In this document: piece by piece, positions 46,949 to 56,596 of the stretch
Layout of the letters: every line of letters starts with the position of its first letter
How positions within the stretch are numbered: position 1 is the first letter of the stretch
NCBI GenBank assembly: GCA_900471605.1
Contig: UCEY01000035.1
Location: forward strand, 41,271-105,270
DNA from: Hyphomicrobiales bacterium
GTDB lineage: Bacteria; Pseudomonadota; Alphaproteobacteria; Rhizobiales; Rhizobiaceae
Direction of reading: 5' to 3'
Length of the DNA: 64,000 bases
The notes under the pieces: model-generated
Told to the model about the DNA's origin: nothing
What the model saw: only the letters and a program-made list of their open reading frames with translations
The model's database searches: none
Position numbers and translations under genes: made by a program

Positions 46949-47854
46949 ATGCTGATGTCCAATCGGGCTCGCAGGCCCAAAGCCGAAAACCAGCTCGTAT
47001 CGCTCGCCAATGCCGGCATTCGCCGCGATGGCCGCTGGCTGGTGCGGGGCGTCGATTTCTCGATCCGCCGTGGCGAGGTGGTGACGCTGATCGGCCCCAA
47101 CGGCGCCGGCAAGTCGACGACCGCAAAGCTGGCGATCGGGGTGCTGCGCCCCGATGAAGGGTCGGTTGCCAGATTGGCCGGCCTGCGTGTCGGTTATGTC
47201 CCCCAGAAACTGGCAATCGACTGGACCATGCCGCTCTCCGTGCGCCGCCTGATGCGCCTGACCGGCCCGCTCGCCGACGCCGATCTTCTGGCGGCGCTGG
47301 AATCGACCGGCATTCCCCACCTCATCGATGCCGAGGTCCGGCATCTGTCCGGCGGAGAATTCCAGCGCGCGCTGCTGGCCCGGGCGATCGCCCGCAAGCC
47401 GGACCTGATGGTGCTCGACGAGCCGGTGCAGGGCGTCGATTTTGCCGGCGAGAGCGCGCTTTACGACCTGATCCGTTCGATCCGCACCACGACCGGCTGC
47501 GGCATCCTGATGATCTCGCACGACCTGCACATGGTCATGGCCGGCACGGACACGGTCATCTGCCTCAACGGCCATGTCTGCTGCCGCGGCACGCCGGAAG
47601 TGGTGAGCCAGAGCGCCGACTACCTGAAACTCTTCGGCAATTCGCGGTCGCTGGCGGTCTACAACCATCACCACGATCACACGCATCTGCCGGACGGCCG
47701 GGTGATGCATGGCGACGGTACCGTAACCGATCACTGCCATCCCGATGACGGGCACCATCATCGGGATGCACATGGCCATGCGCATGATCACGATCATCCG
47801 CATCACCACCATCATGGCGATCATGCCGAGGCGAAGGGAGAGGGCCGTGCTTGA
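46949..47854 (+). CDS. znuC: Zinc ABC transporter ATPase ZnuC with His-rich tail
   Basis: The 301-residue protein has Walker A GPNGAGKST, signature LSGGEFQRA and Walker B LMVLDEPVQGVD. From residue about 230 a His/Asp-rich tail follows (HHHDHTHLP, HCHPDDGHHHRDAHGHAHDH, HPHHHHHGDH) that typical ZnuC lacks or has shorter. It could bind zinc on the cytosolic side. It overlaps znuB by 8 bases. Confidence 0.92.
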   Translation: MLMSNRARRPKAENQLVSLANAGIRRDGRWLVRGVDFSIRRGEVVTLIGPNGAGKSTTAKLAIGVLRPDEGSVARLAGLRVGYVPQKLAIDWTMPLSVRRLMRLTGPLADADLLAALESTGIPHLIDAEVRHLSGGEFQRALLARAIARKPDLMVLDEPVQGVDFAGESALYDLIRSIRTTTGCGILMISHDLHMVMAGTDTVICLNGHVCCRGTPEVVSQSADYLKLFGNSRSLAVYNHHHDHTHLPDGRVMHGDGTVTDHCHPDDGHHHRDAHGHAHDHDHPHHHHHGDHAEAKGEGRA

Positions 47855-48671
47855 CGACTTCTTCACCCGCGCCCTGATCGCCGGCATCGGCGTGGCGCTG
47901 ACCGCCGGCCCGCTCGGTTGTTTCGTCGTCTGGCGGCGGATGGCCTATTTCGGCGATACGATGGCGCATTCGGCGCTGCTCGGCGTGGCGCTGTCGCTGT
48001 TTTTCCAGATCAACCTGCTGATCGCCGTCTTCGGTGTCGCGGTCGTGGTGTCCTTGCTGCTTCTGGCGCTGCAGCGGCGGCAATCGCTGTCGGCGGATGC
48101 GCTGCTCGGCATTCTCTCCCATTCGGCTTTGGCGATCGGCCTCGTGCTCGTCGCTTTCATGACCTGGGTGCGGATCGACCTGATCGCCTTCCTGTTCGGC
48201 GACATCCTCGCCGTGACGCGCACCGATATCGCGCTGATCTGGGGCGGCGGCGTGCTGGTGCTGGCGGCGCTCGTCCGGCTGTGGCGGCCGCTGATCGCAT
48301 CCACCGTCAGCGAGGACGTGGCGGAGGCGGAAGGCATGAAGCCGGCGCAGACGAGGCTTCTCTTCATGCTGCTGATGGCACTGGTGATCGCCATCGCCAT
48401 GAAGATCGTCGGCATCATGCTGATCACCGCGCTCCTGATCATTCCGGCGGCGACGGCCCGGCGGTTTTCGGCAAGCCCGGAGCTGATGGCGGTGCTCGCC
48501 TCGCTGATCGGCGCGCTTGCGGTGATCGGTGGCCTGTTCGGCTCGCTCAGCTACGACACGCCGTCCGGCCCTTCCATTGTGGTCGCGGCGCTCCTACTTT
48601 TCATTCTAAGCCTGCTCCCGGCGGCGGGGAAAAACACGGCCGACAGGGCCGGCAACCAAGGAGTGCGATGA
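47847..48671 (+). CDS. znuB: Zinc ABC transporter permease ZnuB
   Basis: The 274-residue integral membrane protein has about 8-9 helices and the ABC-3 family start (TAGPLGCFVVWRRMAYFGDT). The GTG start overlaps the znuC stop (GTGCTTGA), giving a familiar ABC-3 N-terminus; earlier in-frame Met codons lie in the His-tail shadow. Its stop overlaps the zur start (ATGA). Confidence 0.93.
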   Translation: MLDDFFTRALIAGIGVALTAGPLGCFVVWRRMAYFGDTMAHSALLGVALSLFFQINLLIAVFGVAVVVSLLLLALQRRQSLSADALLGILSHSALAIGLVLVAFMTWVRIDLIAFLFGDILAVTRTDIALIWGGGVLVLAALVRLWRPLIASTVSEDVAEAEGMKPAQTRLLFMLLMALVIAIAMKIVGIMLITALLIIPAATARRFSASPELMAVLASLIGALAVIGGLFGSLSYDTPSGPSIVVAALLLFILSLLPAAGKNTADRAGNQGVR

Positions 48672-49111
48672 TGAACGCACCAGTCTCGACACCGACATCC
48701 GCTCCGGCGCTGACCAAGAACCAGTCGCTCGTCTTCGACGTGCTGACCCGGTCGGATGCGCCGATGAGCGCCTACACGATCCTCGACCGGCTGCGCGACC
48801 ACGGTTTTCGCGCACCTCTGCAGGTCTACCGGGCGCTCGACAAGCTGTTGGAATTCGGCATGGTTCACCGGCTCGAAAGCCTCAACGCCTTCGTTGCCTG
48901 CGCCCATCCGGAAAGCGAATGCTGCGGCAAGGGACATGGCCACGGGCACGGCACCGTCGCCTTCGCGATCTGCGAGAGCTGCGGCCATGTATCGGAATTC
49001 CACGACCACGAGGTGGATCATCGGCTTGGCGACTGGGCGAAGGCCCGGAACTTTAAGCCCGCCAAGACGACGATCGAAATCCGCGGACTGTGCGGCGCCT
49101 GCGCCGCCTAA
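48668..49111 (+). CDS. zur: Zinc uptake regulator Zur (Fur family)
   Basis: The 147-residue protein has the Fur winged helix (LTKNQSLVFDVLTRSDAPMS, then RDHGFRAPLQVYRALDKL) and the zinc sites of Zur: Cys in CESCGH and CGACAA, plus a Cys/His-rich insert (CAHPESECCGKGHGHGHG). It represses zinc uptake genes when zinc is sufficient and most likely binds the palindromes at 46875 and 46896. It overlaps znuB by 4 bases. Confidence 0.93.
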   Translation: MMNAPVSTPTSAPALTKNQSLVFDVLTRSDAPMSAYTILDRLRDHGFRAPLQVYRALDKLLEFGMVHRLESLNAFVACAHPESECCGKGHGHGHGTVAFAICESCGHVSEFHDHEVDHRLGDWAKARNFKPAKTTIEIRGLCGACAA

Positions 49112-49635
49112 AGCAGCCGCAGGTCGCGGGCGAACCGCTTCCAGTTGGCGACGTAGCGCAGCGCCGACTGTTTGAGCTTCTCGACGGCCTCATCGTCGAG
49201 CACCCGCATCACCTTCGCGGGCGAGCCGACGATCAGGGAATTGTCGGGGAACTCCTTGCCTTCGGTGACCAGCGCATTGGCGCCGACGAGGCAGTTTTTG
49301 CCGATCTTCGCGCCGTTCAGGATCGTCGCGCCCATGCCGACCAGCGAGTTGTCGCCGATGGTGCAGCCGTGGATGATCGCGTGATGGCCGATCGTGCAGT
49401 TCTCGCCCAACGTCACCGGATAGCGCGGATCGGTGTGGATCATCACGCCTTCCTGGATGTTCGTTCCCGCGCCGACCACGATCGGCTCGTTGTCGCCGCG
49501 CAATACCGAACCGAACCAGATCCCGACATCCTCGCCAAGTTCCACCTTGCCGATCACGGTCGCATCCGGCGCCAGCCAGTAACGGTCGGGGCCGGGGGTT
49601 TTCGGTTCAAATTCTCCGAGAGCGTAAAGCGGCAT
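49108..49635 (-). CDS. Gamma-class carbonic anhydrase-like protein
   Basis: The 175-residue protein is a left-handed beta-helix with hexapeptide repeats and metal-binding His residues in MIHTDPRYPVTLGENCTIGH and HAIIHGCTIG. Members may hydrate CO2 or serve other roles. It ends convergent with zur, with stop codons overlapping by a few bases. Confidence 0.88.
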   Translation of the reverse strand: MPLYALGEFEPKTPGPDRYWLAPDATVIGKVELGEDVGIWFGSVLRGDNEPIVVGAGTNIQEGVMIHTDPRYPVTLGENCTIGHHAIIHGCTIGDNSLVGMGATILNGAKIGKNCLVGANALVTEGKEFPDNSLIVGSPAKVMRVLDDEAVEKLKQSALRYVANWKRFARDLRLL

Positions 49636-49688
49636 GGTTCTCCTCCCAGGCTGGTTCGTCGGCGGATGTGGTGTGGGTGAATTTTACG

Positions 49689-50375
49689 TCAGGCGACCGT
49701 CAGCGACAGTTTTCCGACGCCATCGATGCCGCAGGTGACCTGATCGCCGCGCGCGACCGGGCCGACGCCGGCCGGCGTGCCGGTCATGATCACGTCGCCG
49801 GGAGCGAGCACGAAGAGTTTCGACAGCTCGACGATGATTTCGGGCAGTTTCCAGATCATCTGGTTCAGGTCGCCGGACTGTTTGCGGGCGCCGTTGACAT
49901 CGAGCCAGATGGCGCCTGCTTGCGGATGGCCGATCCTTGAAGCCGGTACGAGGGGGGAGACCGGAGCCGATTTTTCGAAGGCCTTGGCTGCCTCCCAGGG
50001 GCGGCTCATCTTCTTGGCCTTGTCCTGCAGGTCGCGGCGGGTGAAATCGATACCAGCGGCATAACCGTAGACCTTGGAAAGCGCGTCCTCGAGGACGATA
50101 TCGGCGCCGCCACTGGCAAGCGCCATCACCAGCTCCGCTTCGAAATGCACGTCGCTCGACTGCGCCGGATAGGGGAAGCTGTCGCCGACATAGAGATTGT
50201 CGGCATTCTTCTGGAAGAAGAAGGGCGGTTCGCGGGACGGATCGCCGCCCATCTCGATTGCGTGGTCGGCATAGTTGCGGCCAACACAATAGACCCTGCG
50301 GACCGGAAAGCCCTCCGCCAGCCCCTCGACCGGCAGAAGAACGGTTTCGGGCATGGGGATCACGGTCGCAAGCAT
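49689..50375 (-). CDS. Fumarylacetoacetate hydrolase-family protein
   Basis: The 228-residue protein has the FAH C-domain fold with VFPVRRVYCVGRNYADHA at the start and PPFFFQKNADNL, then FEAELVMALASGG, then MTGTPAGVGPV, the metal/catalytic segments of acylpyruvase-type hydrolases. It probably hydrolyses an acylpyruvate or similar beta-diketone; oxaloacetate decarboxylation is another possibility. Confidence 0.88.
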   Translation of the reverse strand: MLATVIPMPETVLLPVEGLAEGFPVRRVYCVGRNYADHAIEMGGDPSREPPFFFQKNADNLYVGDSFPYPAQSSDVHFEAELVMALASGGADIVLEDALSKVYGYAAGIDFTRRDLQDKAKKMSRPWEAAKAFEKSAPVSPLVPASRIGHPQAGAIWLDVNGARKQSGDLNQMIWKLPEIIVELSKLFVLAPGDVIMTGTPAGVGPVARGDQVTCGIDGVGKLSLTVA

Positions 50376-50879
50376 GGCAGACTTCCTGGAAAACTGTGGG
50401 CGCGAGGTGGATAAGGTGGCGCCCTTTGTCCCTCAATTTGCCGGTTTATCCTAGCACTTTTTCAAGCGCGGAGGAAAAGCGGGGGAGAGGCTCAACTTCG
50501 GATTCGAGATGCCCCTTGCAGCCACTGCCGAGCTCAGATCAATTCGGCAACGGGTTGTAGCCTTGACACCGAGGACACCCTCAGAGGCTGCGATTTCTCC
50601 GGTGATATCGGCGCTCCGGGTCGGGGAAGCCTGATCAAGATCAATTTCAACCCCTGATCGTCCATGCTAGGCTATTTTAGTGATTCGTCGAATGCCCTTG
50701 GATGGGCCGTCCTGTTCCTGCGGTGACCTTTCTCATCGAGAACAGTGCCATGGAATCGCAGCATCGAAGCGGCCCAAGAGGACCGAAGAGGACCAACCGG
50801 ATATTACAACAGCTGAGCTGCGGAGCTCATTGTATCGAGTGTTAGGTTCCCAAGCCGGTGCCAGAAGGGGGCTACCTGG
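50376..50879. other. 504-base intergenic region before the hybrid kinase
   Basis: No supported gene. It includes a likely FixK/FNR-type box at 50631-50644 and the leader of the TTG-started kinase gene. Short ORFs starting near 50680 have no family likeness. Confidence 0.5.
50631..50644. promoter_or_regulatory. Candidate FixK/FNR-type box
   Basis: The sequence CTGATCAAGATCAA differs by one base from the FNR/FixK consensus TTGAT-N4-ATCAA. It lies 236 bases before the kinase start codon and 256 bases before the FAH gene start on the other strand. The distance leaves the regulated gene open. Confidence 0.4.
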
Positions 50880-53800
50880 TTGTCGACACAGCAGATACTC
50901 ACCGGCGACTTCCTGGCCGGCGGCGGCGAAATGGCCGAGTTCGTTCGAACCAAAGACTGGAGCAACACGCCGCTCGGGCCGATCGATCAGTGGCCCCAAA
51001 GTCTCAAGACAACCGTCAGCCTTTGCCTCGCCTCGAATTTCCCGATCAACGTGATCTGGGGCGACGAGAACACCCAGATCTACAACGACGGGTATCGCAC
51101 GGTGTGCGGCGACGCTCATCCCCGGGCTCTCGGGGAGGACTATAGCGTCACCTGGGCAAGCGCCTGGCCTGCGATCGGCGAGCCCTTTCGCCAGGCGCGG
51201 CAAGGCAATACGTCGTTCCTCGAAAACCAGCGGATGTTCCTGACCCGCAACGGCTATTGGGAGGAAACGTTTTTCACCTTCTCGCTTTCGCCGATCCGGG
51301 ACGAAACGGGCGAGATTGGCGGCCTGTTCCATCCGGTGACGGAGACGACGGCGACCATGCTGGCGGAACGCCGGACCCGGGCGCTGCGGGATCTGAACGC
51401 CAGCGTGGCTTTGGCAGAGGACATGGACGACCTGTTGCGGCGCATAATCGAAGTGCTCGCGCCGTTCGAATTCGATCTGCCGGTTCTCCTTCTCTACCAT
51501 CTGTCCCCGGATGCAAGCACCTATATGCTGGCGGGGCATCACGGTCTGCCGGTCTTGCCCCCGGCCTCCATCACCACCATCGACGCCCATTCCGATACGC
51601 CCTGGCTGATGGCGAAGGCGTTGACGGCAGACAGTACTCTGGGGATCGCCGGGTTTTCCGATCTCTTCAAGGGGGCGGGGCCTTATGAGGAGCCGCCGGA
51701 GCGCGTGCTGCTTCTTCCGATCACCGTCCCTGGACTGGACCTGCCTCCGGTCTTCGTGGTGGCCGGCGCCTCGCCGCGCCTGCCGTTCGACGATGCCTAT
51801 ATGGGGTTCTACGAATTGCTTTCGACCGCGATCTCGGCCGCCGTCAGCGCCGTGCGCGCGCGCGCCGACGAGCGGCGGCGGGCCGAGGCGCTGGCGGAAA
51901 TCGATCGCAGCAAGACTATGTTCTTTTCGAACGTCAGCCACGAGTTCCGCACTCCGCTGACATTGATGCTCGGGCCGCTCGCCGACGTGCTTCAACAGCC
52001 CGAGGGGCTTGCCCGCGAGGACAGGGAGCGAATTCTCGTCGCCCAGCGCAACGGCCTTCGCCTTTTGAAACTGGTCAACACGCTCTTGGACTTTTCGAGG
52101 ATCGAAGCGCAGCGCGTGCAGGCCTCGTTCGAACCGACCGATATCGGCAGCCTGACCGCCGAGCTGGCATCGAACTTCAGATCGGCGTGCGAGCAGGCAG
52201 GGCTCAACCTCGTCGTCGATATCGCAGACTTGCCCCAGCCCGTGTATCTCGACCGGGATCTCTGGGAAAAGATCGTCCTGAACCTGCTTTCCAACGCCTT
52301 CAAATTCACGTTCCGGGGCGAGATACGCATCGACGTGCGGGTGTCGGACGACAAGGAACAGGCCGAAATCACCATCCGCGATACCGGGACGGGAATAGCG
52401 GCGGAGGAATTGCCGCGCCTGTTCGAGCGCTTTCACCGCATAGAGGGCGCCAAAGGGAGGTCCTTCGAGGGTTCCGGCATCGGGCTCGCCCTGGTGCAGG
52501 AACTCGTGCATCTTCAGGGCGGGGAAATCCGTGCCGAGAGCCGGCTCGGCGAAGGCACGTCTTTCACAATCTCGATACCCTTCGGAAAGGCGCATATCTC
52601 TCCGGAACATATCAGGGCTTCCCAGCCGGTCGAGAGCAATGAAGACAGAACCCGGGCTTTCGTCGACGAGGCGATGTCATGGCTGTCGACGGTCGATGCC
52701 GCCGGTTCCGCCCCCAGACCGCAGACCGCGGGCGCCGAGGCGGCCGAAACGCTTGCGCCGACAGGGCATATCCTGCTTGCAGACGACAATGCCGACATGC
52801 GGGCCTATGTGGAAAGGCTGCTGTCGACATCCGGTTTCACGGTCGAGACGGCGGCTGATGGCGAGGCGGCGCTCGAGGCGGTGCGCCGCAGGAGGCCGGA
52901 CCTCATCGTGTCCGACGTCATGATGCCGGGGCTCGACGGTTTTGGCCTGCTGTCGAGGATACGGGCCGACGAGAAACTCAAGGACGTGCCCTTCATCCTC
53001 CTTTCCGCCCGGGCCGGGGAAGAGGCAAGGCTGGAGGGTATTCGCGCCGGTGCCGATGATTATCTCGTCAAGCCGTTTTCGGCGCGGGAACTGGTGGGGC
53101 GCATTTCCGCTTCGATCAGGCTGTCGCGGGACCGGCATGAGGCGTTCCTGAGAGAAAACGCCGCGCGTCTGGAAGAGCAGAACGCAGATCTGGAGCGCCG
53201 CGTTCTGGAGCATTCGCGCGAGCGTGGCCGGACGTGGAGATACAGTCCGGACCTGCTCTCGGTGATCGACGTGGAGAGCGGGGTGTTCGAAAAGGTCAAT
53301 CCCGCCTGGCAGAAAACACTTGGCCTCAGCGAAGCGGAGCTCCTGGACACGCCTTTCCTCGCCCTCCTTCACCCGGACGATGTCGTGGCCAGCGAAACCG
53401 CCTTCCAGGCGGCTGGACGCGGCCTGCCGGTGCTTCGCTTCGAAAACCGCTGCCGCACCAGGGAGGGCGATTATCGCTGGCTCTCCTGGGTCGCGGTCGT
53501 CGTCGATGACAAGCTTTATTCGAGCGCCCGCGACGTCACCGACGAGAAAATTCGCGACGAGGAGCTGAAGAAAGCCCAGGAGACGCTGCGCCAGGCCCAG
53601 AAGATGGAGGTGATCGGCCAGCTCACCGGCGGGGTGGCCCATGATTTCAACAATCTCCTCATGGTGATCTCAGGCGGATTGGACATCCTCGACAAACGGG
53701 ACGATCCGGTGCGGCGGGAGCGGATCAAGAGCGGCATGCTGCAGGCGGTCAATCGCGGCGCGTCACTCACCCGGCAATTGCTGACCTTTGCCCGACGGCA

Positions 53801-54707
53801 GCCTTTGAAGCCGCAGCCGATCGATCTTCGCCGCCAGATTTCCGAGATGCGCGACCTTCTCGACCGCACGCTCGGCGGCGATATCACCATCGATGTCGAC
53901 GTCGATGCGGGCGTGTGGCCGGTACAGGCCGACCCGGCGGAACTGGAACTCGTCCTGTTGAACCTGTGCGTCAACGCGCGCGATGCAATGCCCGCAGGCG
54001 GCACGATCGTCATCAGCGCGTCCAATTCCGTTGTCGATGCGTCTGGCCAGAAAGCCGACGTCGTGAAGATCACCGTCGCCGACAGCGGCGTCGGAATGCA
54101 GCCCGAGGTTCTGAAACGCGTGTTCGAGCCGTTCTTCACCACCAAGGAAATCGGCAAGGGATCGGGACTGGGGCTTGCCCAGGTCTATGGTTTCGTCGAG
54201 GCATCCGGCGGATCGGTCGAGATCAACAGCGAGCCCGGCATCGGAACAGCCGTGGATCTCTGGCTTCCCCGGTCGATCGAGGCGGGGTTGGCCGGAGGTC
54301 ATTCGCCGCATGCTTACGGAGAGGCGGACAGGAGCGTTGCGGGAAAAATTCTGGTCGTCGAGGATGACGACAGCGTCGCCATGCTGGTCAACGACATGCT
54401 CGACCAGCTCGGCTATTCCGTCACCCGGGTCGACGGCGCAGCCGCGGCCCTGACCGTGCTCGCGTCCGATAGCGAGCCCGATCTGATGTTTTCCGACATC
54501 ATGATGCCGGGCGGCATCAACGGCGTGGATCTGGCCAAGCAGGTCAAGCAAACGCATCCCAAATTGCCCATTCTGCTGACATCCGGTTATGCGGACATGC
54601 TCAAGAGTGCTGCGACCGCGGAAGGCGTGGAGATCTTGCCGAAGCCGTACAGCCTGCGACAGCTTTCGGAGGCGCTCCGGGCAACGATCCCGGACGCGCG
54701 GGAATAA
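50880..54707 (+). CDS. Double hybrid sensor histidine kinase (PAS-GAF-HK-REC-PAS-HK-REC)
   Basis: The 1275-residue protein contains, by position: a PAS-like domain (about 30-150), a GAF-like region (150-330), HisKA with His in VSHEFRTPLT (about 356) and HATPase (about 460-575), a receiver with Asp in VSDVMMPGLDG (about 678), a second PAS (785-890), a second HisKA with His in GGVAHDFNNLLM (about 918), a second HATPase, and a terminal receiver with Asp in FSDIMMPGG (about 1205). No membrane segment is evident, so it is likely a soluble sensor. The TTG start has AGAAGGGGG upstream. The second module resembles the blue-light/PAS kinase type in GGVAHDFNN form. Confidence 0.85.
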   Translation: MSTQQILTGDFLAGGGEMAEFVRTKDWSNTPLGPIDQWPQSLKTTVSLCLASNFPINVIWGDENTQIYNDGYRTVCGDAHPRALGEDYSVTWASAWPAIGEPFRQARQGNTSFLENQRMFLTRNGYWEETFFTFSLSPIRDETGEIGGLFHPVTETTATMLAERRTRALRDLNASVALAEDMDDLLRRIIEVLAPFEFDLPVLLLYHLSPDASTYMLAGHHGLPVLPPASITTIDAHSDTPWLMAKALTADSTLGIAGFSDLFKGAGPYEEPPERVLLLPITVPGLDLPPVFVVAGASPRLPFDDAYMGFYELLSTAISAAVSAVRARADERRRAEALAEIDRSKTMFFSNVSHEFRTPLTLMLGPLADVLQQPEGLAREDRERILVAQRNGLRLLKLVNTLLDFSRIEAQRVQASFEPTDIGSLTAELASNFRSACEQAGLNLVVDIADLPQPVYLDRDLWEKIVLNLLSNAFKFTFRGEIRIDVRVSDDKEQAEITIRDTGTGIAAEELPRLFERFHRIEGAKGRSFEGSGIGLALVQELVHLQGGEIRAESRLGEGTSFTISIPFGKAHISPEHIRASQPVESNEDRTRAFVDEAMSWLSTVDAAGSAPRPQTAGAEAAETLAPTGHILLADDNADMRAYVERLLSTSGFTVETAADGEAALEAVRRRRPDLIVSDVMMPGLDGFGLLSRIRADEKLKDVPFILLSARAGEEARLEGIRAGADDYLVKPFSARELVGRISASIRLSRDRHEAFLRENAARLEEQNADLERRVLEHSRERGRTWRYSPDLLSVIDVESGVFEKVNPAWQKTLGLSEAELLDTPFLALLHPDDVVASETAFQAAGRGLPVLRFENRCRTREGDYRWLSWVAVVVDDKLYSSARDVTDEKIRDEELKKAQETLRQAQKMEVIGQLTGGVAHDFNNLLMVISGGLDILDKRDDPVRRERIKSGMLQAVNRGASLTRQLLTFARRQPLKPQPIDLRRQISEMRDLLDRTLGGDITIDVDVDAGVWPVQADPAELELVLLNLCVNARDAMPAGGTIVISASNSVVDASGQKADVVKITVADSGVGMQPEVLKRVFEPFFTTKEIGKGSGLGLAQVYGFVEASGGSVEINSEPGIGTAVDLWLPRSIEAGLAGGHSPHAYGEADRSVAGKILVVEDDDSVAMLVNDMLDQLGYSVTRVDGAAAALTVLASDSEPDLMFSDIMMPGGINGVDLAKQVKQTHPKLPILLTSGYADMLKSAATAEGVEILPKPYSLRQLSEALRATIPDARE

Positions 54708-54770
54708 TAACCGACGATCCCGAGCCCCACGCGTCAATAACGCGATCGTCAACGCCAAGCCGATGCCGGC

Positions 54771-55676
54771 TCATGACGACATTTCCTCGCGCGCATACTG
54801 GGTCGGCGGCAGTCCGACGAACCGGGTGAACGCGACGCTGAAGGCACTTGCGGAGCGGTATCCGACACGTTCCGCGATTTCCTTCATGCCGCCTTCCTTG
54901 CGCCGCAGAAGGTTCTTCGCCAGAGCCATGCGCCATGAAAGCAGATATTCCATCGGAGTGACGCCCATGGCGCGACGGAACCGGTCGAAGAACGCGGAGC
55001 GGGAGAGGGCAGCCTCCTGAGCCAGTTGCTCGACCGTCCAGTCCTGGGTCGGATCTTCGTGCATCCGGCGGATCGCCGCGGCGAGCCTGCCATCCGCCAG
55101 TCCGCGCAGGAGCCCGGGCGGGGCAGCCGCGCTGGCCGTGGAGCGGAGCGCCTCGATGAGCAGAACTTCCAGCAGGCGCGCCAGGATCATGTCCCGCGCC
55201 GGCCGCTGTTCGCGCGCTTCTTCCCGGAGCAGCTTCACGAGGGTGGCGAGCCGTCTTTCACCGCGAACATGCACACGCTCGGGGAGGAGCGAAACCAGAA
55301 GTGCCGCGTCCGGCGAACCGAAGACGAAATGGCCTACCATCAAACGTATGTCGGGCGGTCCGTCCGGGTTGCCGTGCCTTGTTTCGTCCGCGAATTTGGT
55401 GACGGTCAGCGGATCGACGCCCTCCGAAGGCGTCGGCTCAAGGTTCGTCATGGTGAAGCCATGAGGCGAGGGGATCAGAACGAAATCACCCTCCCGCAGC
55501 TCGATCGGCTCCTGCCCGTCGATCGTAAGGCGAGACGAACCCTCCAGGATCGCGCAATAGAAAGGTTGTCCCGATTCGCGGCGCTCCACGTGCCAGGCCC
55601 CCGCACCGCTCGCGAGCTTCGTCAAAGTCACGCTGGGCCGGAGAAGCGTGATGACTTCCGCAAATGGATCGATCAT
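54771..55676 (-). CDS. AraC-family regulator with cupin-type sensor domain
   Basis: The 301-residue protein has an N-terminal cupin (Cupin_6-like; FYCAILEGSSRLTIDGQ, then LREGDFVLIPSPHGF) and a C-terminal AraC domain (VEQLAQEAALSRSAFFDRFR, then VGYRSASAFSVAFTRFV). It is divergent from the SDR gene with a 98-base gap, and probably regulates it. Confidence 0.88.
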   Translation of the reverse strand: MIDPFAEVITLLRPSVTLTKLASGAGAWHVERRESGQPFYCAILEGSSRLTIDGQEPIELREGDFVLIPSPHGFTMTNLEPTPSEGVDPLTVTKFADETRHGNPDGPPDIRLMVGHFVFGSPDAALLVSLLPERVHVRGERRLATLVKLLREEAREQRPARDMILARLLEVLLIEALRSTASAAAPPGLLRGLADGRLAAAIRRMHEDPTQDWTVEQLAQEAALSRSAFFDRFRRAMGVTPMEYLLSWRMALAKNLLRRKEGGMKEIAERVGYRSASAFSVAFTRFVGLPPTQYAREEMSS

Positions 55677-55774
55677 TTCAGGACTCTTGCGAATGACAAA
55701 CGGACTTCTGATTGTAGTCAGTCCGGCGATGCCGGTCTAGATGTCTGGCGCTGCAAACACATGAAGGAGCCGCC

Positions 55775-56521
55775 ATGAAAACCGTTCTTATTACCGGTTG
55801 CTCGTCCGGGTTCGGGCTGGAGACCGCCAGATATTTCCGCGACCGGAACTGGAAGGTCATCGCCACGATGCGAACGCCGCGCGAGGATATCCTGCCGGCT
55901 TCCGAGCATCTCCGGATACTTCCTCTCGATGTCACCGACCCGGAAAGCATACGCCGCGCCATCGATGCCGCGGGACCGATCGACGTGCTGGTCAACAACG
56001 CGGGGATCGGCTGGCTGAACGCCCTCGAAGGCACGCCGATGGCTGTCGCGCGCGAGATCTTCGAGACCAACACCCTTGGAACGATGGCGGTGACGCAGGC
56101 CGTGCTGCCTCAGTTCCGGCAGCGGCGAAGCGGCGTCATCGTCAACGTGGCATCGAGCGTGACCTTGAAGCCGCTTCCTCTTCTGTCGGTCTATACCGCA
56201 AGCAAGGCGGCGGTGGATGCGTTCACGGACGTGCTGGCGCTCGAACTTCACGAGTTCGATGTGCGCGTGCGCCTCGTACAGCCGGGAAGGTCACCCGAGA
56301 CGCGGTTCGGGGAGAACGCGCGGTCTCTCGCCCAGGGCGAATTCAGCTTCCCGGAGGCCTATTCCGGGCTGGCGCAGAGCGTCTTTGCCGGGTGGCAGCA
56401 GGAGCAGTCGGCGATCACCCGGTCGCTCGACGTGGCCGAGGCGGTCTGGTTCGCGGCGACCGATCCGTCATCGCCGGCCCATATTCCAGCCGGCGCCGAT
56501 GCGGTGGCGCTGGCCGGCTAA
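55775..56521 (+). CDS. Short-chain dehydrogenase/reductase
   Basis: The 248-residue protein is a classical SDR: cofactor turn TGCSSGFGLETARYF, NNAGIG, and the catalytic Tyr/Lys in YTASKAAVDAF with Ser in NVASSV. It lacks the Asp/basic pattern needed to predict NAD or NADP by eye. The substrate is unknown; the divergent AraC gene suggests control by an inducer of the pathway. Confidence 0.88.
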   Translation: MKTVLITGCSSGFGLETARYFRDRNWKVIATMRTPREDILPASEHLRILPLDVTDPESIRRAIDAAGPIDVLVNNAGIGWLNALEGTPMAVAREIFETNTLGTMAVTQAVLPQFRQRRSGVIVNVASSVTLKPLPLLSVYTASKAAVDAFTDVLALELHEFDVRVRLVQPGRSPETRFGENARSLAQGEFSFPEAYSGLAQSVFAGWQQEQSAITRSLDVAEAVWFAATDPSSPAHIPAGADAVALAG

Positions 56522-56596
56522 ACCCGCCGCCGGACATCGATGTCCGCGAGGTCGCCGCGGGATTTGCGCGGCGACTAAGACCGGATGGAAGTCCGT

